This document shows positions 1-11,300 of a stretch of DNA of 64,000 nucleotides, piece after piece. The stretch covers positions 5,425,401 through 5,489,400 of the forward strand of contig OX359198.1 of the NCBI GenBank assembly GCA_947172415.1, in the 5' to 3' direction. The notes beneath the pieces were generated by a model that had not been told where the DNA came from, searched no databases, and worked only from the letters and a program-made list of their open reading frames with translations. How positions within the stretch are numbered: position 1 is the first letter of the stretch; every line of letters starts with the position of its first letter. Position numbers and translations under genes: made by a program. The DNA is from Chondrosia reniformis. Taxonomy: Eukaryota > Porifera > Demospongiae > Chondrillida > Chondrillidae.

Positions 1-191
1 ACTGACATTCGACAGTCGTAACTGCAAATTTCAGAAAATTCATCTACCGAAAATTCAGTAACGAGGAGCAAAAAGCGGAATATTGTGTAGGCATCGTTTT
101 AAAAATGATTTATATTTTTACACTTTTAACTTGCTGTCTACCTGTTCATAAAACCTAAATCATGCTATACTTTAATATTTTTTTCCTTCAG

Positions 192-3100
192 CTGACGAAT
201 GCCAATCGTGTCCACCTGGGCATTACAGCAACACAAGTGAGATATCTTCAAATGCTCTTTCTATGCTCTAGTACTCTACTCTGTGGTTACTATGTATCTT
301 TTACATAATGGGTATGTACAATAAAGCACTGGAGTTGAGAAGATTAGCAGGGCTGGATAGAGGGGGGCAGAAATGCCCTCCCCAGGATTGATTCCCCCCT
401 ACCCCCTAAACTGCTTCAACACCCTCATACCATTGCCTTCCTACCTTTTGAATATTTTCATTTTTGCTCTACTACTGACTCTAACGATTCTCTTTTTTCT
501 CTCATAGCTGTGTGTTCTAACTGTAGTGACGGTCAGTGTGACCCAGTATCACTATGTCATCTTTGTGACGAAGGTACATATCAGCCGGCTGAGGGGAAGA
601 TAGCCTGTATAGACTGTCCAGTAGGGATGTACTGCAAGTAAGATAATACACAGGAATTTTATAACACACCATTTTTCAGCTACATCTACTTTAGAGTAAA
701 AGGCCTATATGGAACTAAACCTAGTGATAACTTTGGATAAGAATACAAGAGTTTTCTCCTTCTACTTCTCTTCTTTGCCACTGGGCCAGACAGCCTTTTG
801 CGGGAATTCCCCCTTCGTTCTTTATCAATTTTTGTCTTCTTGTTGATCTTTTCTGATTCCTTGGCTCTCTGTGCTAGCATTGGAAATGTGTCCGTAGTCA
901 CTATGTTCTTCAATACAATGCTACATGGGAATGTAACAGTGTAGTGTGGACTGAGTGGTGACTTGAAAGTGAATGGAAGAACCCATACCCTACAACTACT
1001 TTGCCACTCTGTACCAGTAGCCTTTTAGTCATTTTCAATCCTTGTGATCAGACTTGCTATTAGCTTGTCCTGATAAAGATAAATCAAGATTACTTACTTC
1101 CTTGTAGTGGAGAAACATGAAGGGAGCATTGCTGTGGCAATTGTAACTCAGTGGTAGAGTACTGGTGGTCATAACCAGCTTCCTTACTATGGGCCTAACT
1201 AATGCTCCTTTCGTGTTTTTTTCCTCTTCATGCTGATTATAATTTCTTGACGTTGTGGTTTGATTATCACTTGGATTATTCATGTGTCATATGATGAGAA
1301 CTAAATTATAGTACAATGCATTCTCTCTCCTGCAGTAAAAAGGGTTGCAGTGAGTGCTTGCCATGTCAAGCTGGTACCTACCAGAGTGAGACTGGCTCTA
1401 TTGATTGTCTACCCTGCCCTGTTGGTCACTATAGCAACGGGAATGCTTCCGAATGCTCATCCTGTCCTCCAGGTATGCTGCTTTGTGTATATTATTAATG
1501 GTGGACAAAGACATACGTATAGTATGGTTCATCTTGAACCATCTCAAAGATAAGTTCGGCACAGTTAGAAGAAATCCCTATCATCTAATATATGTACGTG
1601 TGATATGGAAATTTTGTATTTTTAATGGAAAACTGAGTATGTACGTATACAAGACTGTTATAATGGTATTATTACAGAAAGTATTATAGTATATTAGTGA
1701 TTAATATATGCAGATTTGTGTCATACAGTATAGTGCAGTAAATAGGTGTAACTGTTTGTATATCATATAAATTCATATACAGTATATACATAGGTGTTTC
1801 CTTGTAATATAATGTGATGGGTAATAGGTGTATCTAATTTATTGTTACTGAGCTCACTTGAGATATTGTTACTATACTTATGAATGTTCTATCAGGCGAG
1901 TATCAGCCAATGGAAGGTCAGGCCATCTGCCTCAACTGTTCAGCCGGTAGCTATTCTGAAAATCCTGGAGCACCCAACTGCAGCCTCTGTGATAAGGGAC
2001 ACTATCAGAATGAGACTGGTAGTTCTTCATGTGCTGCTTGCTCTGAGGGAACATACTGCAAGTACGTTAGCATGCCTCAGTTAGAGACAAAGGAGGGAGA
2101 CTTTACAATAGTACCCCTGGTTTCTCCACTGAGACTTTATTTGTTTAGAAATTAAATTGAATTAAATTGTTTTTGTCCATATACGTAGGTATGGACAGAG
2201 TTGCACAAATAGTATAACAATGCAACCATACACACAGAGTTCTGATAAACTAGTGTTAACAATACTAAGAATTTAAATAATTAAACATGAAGGAATGATA
2301 ATTATGCAAGACTGGGTGGTAGAAATTAACCAACCATCAGTTGTAACTGGAGCCACAATTTGTGAATACAATGTATATATAAAGTTTCATGACTTCATTT
2401 GACCCATACCTGATTTGACCCATACCTGATTTGACCCATACCTGATTTGACCCATACCTGATTTGTCCCATACCTAATTTGACCCATACCTGATTTGTCC
2501 CATACCTGATTTGACCCATACCTGATTTGACCCATACCTGATTTGTCCCATACCTGATTTGACCCATGCCTAATTTGTCCCATACCTGGTTTGTCCCATA
2601 CCTAATTTGTCCCATACCTGATTTGTTTCACTCTGAGAGAAATAAAGACACAACTGGCTAAACCAGAGAAAGCTATCTCAACTGCATCATGTATGTACGT
2701 AGTGTATTTGAGTCTCTTCTCTCACATTTCAGTGAAGTTGGTTGCAAGATGTGTACCCTGTGTGAAAGGGGAAGCTATCAAAATGAGACTGGAAAGAGCA
2801 GCTGTGACAGCTGTGCACCTGGATCATTTGCCAATGTGACGGGTAAGTCAAGAACTTGTTTTAATGGCTTTTTATTTAATTTACATCATAAATCGTATCT
2901 CAATATGAAATCAACAGTTTAAGATAAATTTTAAACACAAAACAGAGTAATTGCTCTCAATTTTTAGATAGATTATACTTATGTACATACTGCATATGTA
3001 TTTACCTATACATATGCATATAAAACATACTATATACTATATATTACTATGCATATAATATACTGTACTATAAAATCTAGGTTATTAACCACAGGAGTTG

Positions 3101-6100
3101 AGAGAGCTAAATGAACAGCCAGAGACACTATTTTTATCATACATTTTAAATACTGGCTAAGACATATATACATTTTAATACTGTTTGTGGTCTGCAGCTA
3201 CTGTACATATATACGTATGTACATATTATATGTGTGAAATGCCTTGTGCTGTGTACAATAATTAGGTATGAAGAGCTGTACCCTTTGTCCCCCTGGAAAT
3301 AATTCGACTAAGCCCGGAAGTGAGACTTGTCGTTCCTGTCCCAGAGGGAGCTATTGCAGGTAAGCAAAGTTACAAGTTCTTGAGCACCATGTCCGTTCTC
3401 CTCCTCTTTAGTTTCATCCAGTCTGTCCTGTTTCCTTCCAGTGTTCCTGGTTGTGTGACTTGTAAGGTGTGTGGAATGGGAGAGGTGGCAAACAACCTCA
3501 CAGGCGCTACCAACTGTACTTCCTGCCAGCCAGGTGTGTGTATTCTTATTTACTTTACTAATCTTATATATACGTACTGGGTGACCCAACAGCCAAAGAA
3601 GGCTGTATTTTATGGGGCCAAGTTAATATACAGAAACTAAATTAATAGCAAAATCTGTGGTTAGAAATCAAAATGTAGTTAATACAAAATATACGTATTT
3701 ACTGTTGATTAAACTCTTCATTCTTTGGTGCTAACCACATACTGCCACCATTTTTTCCTTTTCCTCCCTATCCCTACCAAATAGGTAATTACACAGAAGA
3801 TCACATAAAGTGTCATAAATGTCCAGATGGTCATTTTTGCAAGTGAGGCTTGAATCAGGAGTTACCTGTCACTATCATCATATGATTAATCTCCCTCTAC
3901 TGTAGTCACACAGCTTGCAGCCAGTGTAAACCTGTCACTATCATCATATGATTAATCTCCCTCTACTGTAGTCACACAGCTTGCAGCCAGTGTAAACCAT
4001 GTGACCCAGGTTATGCTACGACTAATTCAATGAATTGTAGCTCATGTTCTCCAGGTACAGTATGGAACTTCACTTCACTTATCTTTTTCATATTGTGTGA
4101 CCCATTAGCCAAGAAGGCTACTTTTCATGGGGCCCAGTTAATATGTATACAGAAATTGCAGTAAACATACACAATGTCATACAGTTAATCGGTTAATAAT
4201 CAGTCAGTAATTAGTCACTAAAGAATGATTATAGAGCACTGTCTCTTTCCTATATATACAGTAGACCCTATTCAAATAGCCTCCCCTGTTGGGCGGTCCC
4301 TTGCTATAAGCAATCAAGTTTTAATACACTTTAAACCTTGATAATCCAGTTACCTGTTATATAAGGTCACAAGGATGACTGGACTAGGCAGGCTACACTG
4401 TACTTGCTTGTGTATACCAATTAAATGATGACTTTTTGACAGCTTTGTGTTAATACTGTATGTACGTTCATTTATTTATATCTTTATAAAGGTATGTACC
4501 AAGATCAGCCAGGACAAGCCAGATGTAAGAATTGTCCATTGGGAACATTTTGCAGGTAAGACATCTGACAGCATGCGAGTTACATATCTTAAGTACCTAG
4601 ATTTAGCACAGAGAGTTGAGGACTTAGAGAAGAAGATAAGGAATGCCTCTGATGAAAGGTAGAATTGTCAGGAACACAGTTGTCAACCCGGAAGAAATAA
4701 GAAAGATAATGAAAATGATACTGTATCCTCGTCCAAAGCTCTATAGATTTTCCCTAAATTCTAATTTATTCTATTATGTGTCTCTTATTCTATTAATGTC
4801 AACCATATCTACAGTCCTAGATTATTCATGTATTTTGAGTTATAACCAGTGGTTTAGACTTCATAATTTGCATTTCATTGATAGCAATACCAAAATGTAT
4901 TGTATATATGATATGTGAAGCTATGCATTACCTACCAAGGAGTTACCTGTATCTTCAACTTGATACAAGACACACATAGTAATCAAGTTCAAATACCCTT
5001 ACCTCATAAGTGTTCCTAAGATACATACAGTATGTACCATAAGTATATCAGGAATCAAATGTGAGGGTTATAGATCCTGATTTATCCAAATTACAGGTAC
5101 ATAAGTAAAACATTGTGGTTAAAAGAATGTGAGATAAAGCTTTTAAGGTGTACAGACCACACATTCAATTCCCAATATATGATATTACAAGCCAAAATAG
5201 TTATAGGTTGTAGAAATGTATACCAGTTACTGGAATACAAACACACAAGGTTATCCTTCCCCAATGCAGTCATGTAAACTGTACATCATGTCTACCCTGT
5301 GGAAATGGACAGGAATCCTCGCAAGGAGAAGTCAATTGTCAACTGTGCACTGCAGGTTGGTGTTCAAACTCTTCTTTAAAAATTAAATTTGAGAACATAG
5401 CTTTTTATGCAATTTGTGCATACTTGTTTATTTTAAGATTGAAAATGATTTATTTTTATAAACATATAAAGAGAACAGCCCTATGACTGTGAGTATTTCA
5501 GTATTATAACAACTACCTATGTTGGGGCCACTTTATTGCCTCATTTTAATAGTCTGCTAGCATTGACTTAATTTGTGGATTTTTATAGAAGTTCGGCCTG
5601 GTTGTAGGTAGTTTTTTTCTGCCATGATGGTGAGACACGTTTTAATTGATGAAATATAGGTGTTTAAATGACCATATCTTTCTCATTTACATGCAACTTT
5701 ATTCTGTGTATGATGTGTCTAGTGAGTCTAAGAAATAGATTTAATCACTCTATGACATGTCAACTATTTTTCTAACAAGCTAGTTTAGAATGCTTTTGAC
5801 ATACAGTGGTTCTGGTAGAATAAAAAATTATCAGCTGAATGTATAGACAATATGTTACTGTAGGTACACACAGGATTTTATTATAATATGTAGATACCTA
5901 CTTGTTTTATTATGTGTAGGCACCCACAGGAATGTTGATCAGGAAGACAAGTGTGTACATTGCAAAGCTGGTTATTACCAAGATAAATTAGGCCAAACTA
6001 GCTGTAAAGAATGTCCAGCTGGATATTACTGCAAGGTGAGGATTGCCTAGCAACCATTGGCAGTATAAAAGTTAGGAGATAGAGTTTATACTTATGTATA

Positions 6101-8130
6101 TCTGGATATGCATGCATATACATATTTAGAGTAAGATTTTATTGCATCTGCAAGGGACAGTCTTACAGATTGTATAGTAAGTGTTTCTTTCAACTGTAAC
6201 GAACTTATCTTTTAAATGGGTCAACCTTCAACCTTTTGAGTAAGTGTGTACGTATCTAGTAAAGTCCTACTACAAAAGACTTACAAAACTGCATTTGTAC
6301 ACGTCAAATAATGGCTCATCTGAAAGTTCTACAAATGTTCTGTTCATAAACTAATCATAGCATCTGATCAAAAGGATTAAACACTCTGGTAGAGCTTTGA
6401 ATAAGAGTTTAATTTAGTGGTAAGCTACGTAATTGGAGAAAGTTTTCTCTAAGACTGTGGTAATTTGATTAGGTTTGTCTGCTGTAAATATGTATATACA
6501 GTGGACCCTCACTTATCCAGACCCAACAGGACTGGACTATGTCCAGATAACTGAAACGACTGGATATGTGAAGCAATTAATTATTGTACTATACATACGG
6601 TACACACCAAAAGAAAAGTCGCCTTGATCGAGATTTTCAAGTGAGGAATGAGTAGTATTTCGGTTGATTTTGTCGAGTGGTTAGTTCAGATAAGCTAGTT
6701 TGGTCTTTAAAGTATCACAACTACGCTTCCTTTTCAAGGAGACATCGCTACAGCTAGCCATTGTCGTAAACTCGTACACGCTATTAAACAATGGACGTTA
6801 ATTATAAAACATAATCGAAGGCCGGATACTCATGGTCCAGCTAAGTGAGGGTCCACTGTACATGTACTTTTGATGATTTGAATGAATGCATTGCATCACA
6901 ATAATACATATAATTATTATACCTATGTTTTAGTATAAAAGTCAACCTCCAACAAAATGTCCAACTGATGGACAAGCCTATTGTCCTGCTGGTAGTACGA
7001 ACCCTAAATATTGTGATTCTTTGTTCCAGGTCAACTCTTTAAGAAATGTAAGCCAAATGACATGTGACAAAATGGTGTTGTAATAATACATCTTTAACCT
7101 CCTTGTAGAGCTGCAGTCCAAGTTATCAGTTTTATATAGTAGTATGTGTGGCAATAGCATGTAAGTGTACTGTATTAGGATAACATGCTCTGTCAAATTA
7201 GAGAACAGTGGCCAGCGACCCATTGGTTAAGATGGCCCCTCCCATTGGAATGGGAGGAGCCACTGATTATCAGCTTGTTCTGATAAACTGAAATCACTAC
7301 TTATTAGTGTGAATGCCAATACTTACTGTTTAATTAGCATAAGAGGAGAAACATAAATGGGAGCATTGGTGTGCCAGCTATATATACGTATATAGTTCTT
7401 TGGCAGAGGACTGCTGGTCATAACCTGCTGTCCTAGGTTTGATTCCCAGAAATTGCTTCTTTCATGTTTTTACCTCTTCATAATGTTTGAGAATGATTAC
7501 TTGTGGTTTGATTATCACTTTGACTATTTATGCAGTGGTAGTGGTAGTGACATCTATAGTAGTCGTGGTGATAACATACAAATTGTGGTGAGTTGACTCT
7601 TAATTGTGCTTTACCTACATATCTTTACATTTGCTGTTTATCTGTCTTCACGTACCATATTATAATTAATTGAATGCATGTGTCTAAAGAATGCAAGATT
7701 GTGATTTTTACCTGCATCTGCAATCTTTTAACATGCATTAATTTTGATACCTCAGTAATTCCATATATTAATCCATACGTTTTAAGCTTCATCTCGTATT
7801 CTTTTAACCACAATGTTTTAATTACAATCTATCACCCTCACATTCAATTCCAAATATACAGTATCTATATACATGTCTCATCATTTGACTCTTGAATGAT
7901 GAGACGTCACAGTTTAAAGATTAGCTTCAGATCTTAAAGTCCCCTTTTTAATATCTATGTACAAATATACGTACCAATCACCATAGCAACCTTCTCTTAT
8001 TTTCATTATTTTACAGTAGTTATGCCCTGCTTTTATCTATTTGTATAGGAAAAGTCACAGAAGTAGACTTGTAGAAACCACTCCCCTTTTATCCCAAAGA
8101 AAACATCATAATGTGTACAGAGGCTTGTAG
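192..8130 (+). CDS. Cysteine-rich (GCC2/GCC3, ephrin-receptor-like) type I membrane protein, 5'-partial
   Basis: Sixteen exons join in phase: 192-236, 508-637, 1336-1472, 1896-2061, 2733-2842, 3266-3359, 3442-3533, 3785-3842, 3972-4054, 4492-4555, 5270-5355, 5920-6035, 6934-7029, 7109-7160, 7536-7587, 8049-8130 (stop TAG 8128). The protein repeats a pattern of C-x2-C-x-P/A-G-x-Y, six to ten residues, then C-x2-C-P-x-G-x-Y-C-K, typical of the GCC2/GCC3 family found in extracellular regions of animal receptors. Exons 14 and 15 encode one strongly hydrophobic segment rich in Val and Ile, followed by a short basic tail with an acidic dileucine-type motif (ETTPLL). The topology is thus a long Cys-rich ectodomain, one membrane pass and about 27 cytoplasmic residues. 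The start lies left of the window, so signal peptide and other domains are unknown. The donor after 7029 (gtcaac) is weak. The ligand cannot be inferred. Confidence 0.85.
660..880 (+). repeat. Copy of a roughly 200-bp dispersed repeat
   Basis: Shares, in order, an ACTTTAGAGTAAA-like start, a GGAACTAAACCTAGTGA block, a CTTCTTCT tract, CACTGGGCCAGACAG, GGAATTCCACCC-like and TTGATCTTTTGTGAATCCTTG-like blocks with copies at 16625, 18484, 32862 and 35515. It lies in an intron of the Cys-rich receptor gene. No coding capacity is seen. Confidence 0.8.
1033..1286 (+). mobile_element. tRNA-derived SINE, copy 1
   Basis: The core near 1137-1206 has a tRNA-like D-arm and box A (AACTCAGTGGTAGAG) and an anticodon-like stem CTGGT/ACCAG. 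Its left and right flanks (a TTGTCCTGATAA-like block; a GATTATCACTT...ATTATTCATG end) are shared with copies at 7255 and 44311. The T-arm of this copy is decayed. It lies in the intron between exons 2 and 3 of the Cys-rich receptor gene. Confidence 0.75.
2395..2628. repeat. Minisatellite, 16-bp unit
   Basis: About fourteen copies of GACCCATACCTGATTT, with T/A and C variants, in an intron of the Cys-rich receptor gene. The open frames through it are by-products of the repeat. Confidence 0.95.
3864..3998 (+). repeat. 66-bp tandem duplication spanning an intron/exon boundary
   Basis: Two near-identical 66-bp copies (3865-3930 and 3931-3996) each hold the last part of an intron, its AG acceptor and the first bases of the following exon. 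Acceptors therefore sit at 3905 and 3971. Reading from the first acceptor meets an in-frame TGA within about 50 bases, in the duplicated intron part; only the second acceptor continues the Cys-rich repeat. Confidence 0.9.
4258..4410. mobile_element. Small TIR element (MITE-like)
   Basis: The ends ACAGTAGACCC and GGCTACACTGT form an imperfect inverted repeat next to TA dinucleotides. The middle has no coding sequence. The terminal CAGT is typical of Tc1/mariner/pogo-type MITEs, but the inverted repeat is short, so the call is tentative. Confidence 0.5.
6499..6858. mobile_element. MITE with pogo/Tigger-like inverted ends
   Basis: A 360-bp element begins CAGTGGACCCTCACTTATCC and ends with the inverted copy AAGTGAGGGTCCACTG. 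It is flanked on both sides by TA, the target-site duplication of Tc1/mariner/pogo elements. No transposase is encoded, so it would be non-autonomous. It lies in the intron before exon 13 of the Cys-rich receptor gene. Confidence 0.85.
7255..7540 (+). mobile_element. tRNA-derived SINE, copy 2, abutting a coding exon
   Basis: Left flank, tRNA-like core (7393-7460, with box B-like GGTTTGATTCC) and right end match the copies at 1033 and 44311. The shared right end, GATTATCACTTTGACTATTT then ATGCAG, contains the AG acceptor (7534-7535) of the next coding exon, so the splice site appears to come from the element. Confidence 0.8.
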
Positions 8131-8182
8131 CCATGGTAACTGAAGTTTACATCACATTTTGTGCTCTATTAGAAATCTGTCT

Positions 8183-8259
8183 TTTATTTGTATAGTTTGA
8201 TTTTTCTTTTTCTCTTATTTAAATTACAGATTCAATGCACTGTACATAGACTAAATAAA
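8183..8259. promoter_or_regulatory. Convergent polyadenylation signals
   Basis: AATAAA at 8254-8259 (plus) follows the Cys-rich receptor stop by about 125 bp. TTTATT at 8183-8188 is the same hexamer on the minus strand, about 180 bp past the stop of the beta-helix gene. If both are used, the two 3' UTRs overlap by some 70 bp. This is inferred from the hexamers only. Confidence 0.4.
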
Positions 8260-8364
8260 GTATATCAAGTGTTTACTGTAGAGTGTACATAAATGAATTA
8301 ATGTGTATGTGCGTATATATACCAACATACAACATGCAAAATTATTTTAAGTGTAGTTCGATTG

Positions 8365-11300
8365 TCATTGACTAACATTGTGATTTTGAAGCAGTGGAGT
8401 AGTAAGTCTTTCTTCTGTTTCTCCCACCCTCTGAGAACATTTAATTTCCGTATCTGACTCAGATTCCTCGCTGGAATCGCATTGACCATCCAAAGGGTTA
8501 AGAACTAAATTAATGACTGGTAAATCTTCGTGGTTTGGTAAATATTGAAGCTCTCTGTTGTCGCCATGCTGTTTTTTATTAAGCCTCAGCTGTTGATATT
8601 TATGATTGAGCCAAATAAATAAACGAATTAATGGTATTCTTAGTGGAGAATATTCGAAGATGTGATAGGTTATTATCAGCATGAATAATCCAATAGAGAC
8701 CGTATTGCACATTATTACCATCCACTCAGTCTGGAATGTTTCATAGAGTAGTATTGTGAATACAATTGCAATGTTGATCATGAAGATGTTGTCAATCATG
8801 TTTGCTATGAATTTACTGAACTCTTCAGAAAAGTATTTCTTCTTCAATCTCCTTGGCAAGCACCTCTCAAATCGGAGATGTCTGAAGGGTCGAAACACTG
8901 TTTGGAAGATGATAATGAAAAAGGCAATGCAAATAGTAAGGAGAAAAGTTTGCCTAAAGGGTAAATAAATCTTTGCAATAATTAGGATATTACGAAAGAG
9001 GAGACGAATACCAATCCAGAAACCAAATCGAAACTTGAATGAACAGTAGAATGTGTCAATGAAATTCCAGTACCACTGCTTTCTGATGCACATCCTTAAT
9101 AAATCACCAAATATGGCAGTTAAAGTGATGGGAATCAGAAAAAACATCAATAGCAATAGAGCTATTAGGGCTAGAACCCAATGTTTTGGACTAGCGAAAT
9201 ATTCCATGCTAGCATCATAGCGCCACACATTGGTGCATGTTTTAGTAGTACAGTTGCATAAGTTTGTGTAAGCCAGGCTGTTAATTACAAATTCAGACAT
9301 TTGGATATAGGCAAACCCAATCATAGTGACCAATACGGGTGTGATCCTCGGACCGACAGTCATGTGAACCTTGTGAATATTGATGCATCTCATTTTTGGT
9401 AGGAAAAATGCACTCCCCACTATTCCAAGCAGATAGAGTGGAAATACCAAAGAAAAAAGTTCTTGAGTAAAGTTGTCCGCCACTGGGTGTATGCAGGCCA
9501 CAGAGCTGGGGATCTTAAAAGTGAACAAGTGTACTAGAGACTGGGTTGGATCGCTGTCTACTCTAGGTATGATATCGTAGTTAATGCTGAGTATGCTGAA
9601 GTAAAACAAGGCTCCATTGATTGAGCGAGTGGAAATAGTTAAATTGAGGCAGCATGTTATGAACACAATAAAGGGACCAGCAAGAAGAAGAAGAAGGAGT
9701 AACCACAGTCCAGTAAAAGTGCACAGGCTGCATACTCGCTTACTGCCAGTTCCTACTCCATAGCCGTTTGGGCACTGAGTACATAACATACCTACATAAC
9801 CATTACTACATTGCAAATTTTGGTTCTCTAAATTAACATACTTATATTTAGTCAATTCTCTTTGTCTGGAACAGAAGATGCGTGGACAATCAGTGCTGAA
9901 GAGGAGATTTCCAAAAGAATCATTTCCCAGCCAAAAGGAATCTTCCATGGCAAAAGTCAAGTCTTTAAGGGAACAGTTTATATTATGCATTTCTAAGAAT
10001 TTAAGGCACACACATACTTGTTTTCCATTAATCAGATATCCAATTGGACACTCCTTTTCAATGTGAAGCTTTATATATTCGTAATAGTATACCTTATAGT
10101 CTTCCAAAGGTGTATTCTGGTAAAGAGGTACCATCAGCTGTAGGTACAAGGTCTGTCCTTGTAGGTTGCTAAGGAAAGATGAAGACTTAATGACAACACT
10201 GTTACATCCCTCTATAAGAAATTGTATGTGGCTAAACTGAAAGACTGGTAATAATGTATCATTTATGTATTTTTCTCTCTCAGTCAGTGCATAAAGCGTT
10301 GTTTGAAGAGTTACATTCATGTCTGCATATACTACTAACTGCAATACCAGATTTTGACCTGGAAACAAACTGACTCTTTTATTTTTAAGACTCCTATATT
10401 CCACTCTACCATTCTGATCATATGAGCATTCAGAAATCCTTTGTGGGTAAGAATGAAGTGATTTGTTTTTGTTTTTCATGGAAATTTGATGCGAAAAGAC
10501 ATGCTGGAAAACATTTGATGTAGGTACACCTGAAAAATTAGCAAAAAGGCTACAGGAATTGATTCTAGATGCAAAGATAGAACTTCCTGACCGAAAGCAC
10601 TTATTGTCTCTCATGGTTACCTTTGTGTTTATGTCCTCCAAATAGGCATCTGTTAGTTTTGTACCATTGTCATTCACAAACTGATAAAAACAAGGACAAG
10701 TTTCAGAAGAATCAAGGGAACAGTTATCCTGGCTAAATATACCTCCTCCACCAGTCTGTGCTGAGTTATAATTGATTATCAGATTTGTACTGTTCCCTAA
10801 CATCAACTTAGAATGTCCCGTCATATATATACCACCTCCATAGGTATAAGCACTGTTATTGGATATAACATTCCCCCTTGCAATTGATGGCCTGCTTTTT
10901 ACTTGAAGGTCTTCTGAAATTACAGGTTTAATAAAATAAATTTCGGTGTTTTTCAAACTTAAACCAGTTCCATCATTTGAGGAAATATTGTTCTGCCAGA
11001 ATGTTACTTGTGTGCCTTTCAAGAAACCACTCAGATGAACCGTCCCTTTAGCTGAAACTGCAGCTGTATTGCGAGCTAGACAGTATTGCCCTTTTCCAGT
11101 GTGAGGATATTTTTCAATGATGTAAGGAGACATTCGACTCATACCCCAGCATCTTTCTTTAGCAGAAGCGCTGTTCTCACAAAAAGAACTATTAATTATT
11201 GAAAATTTGTAAACTGACACATTGGGCCAGCTGCAGCTCTCTGAACATTTATATTCGGCATGCAAAACACTACCAAAGTTGATCCCATAATTCATCTTAA

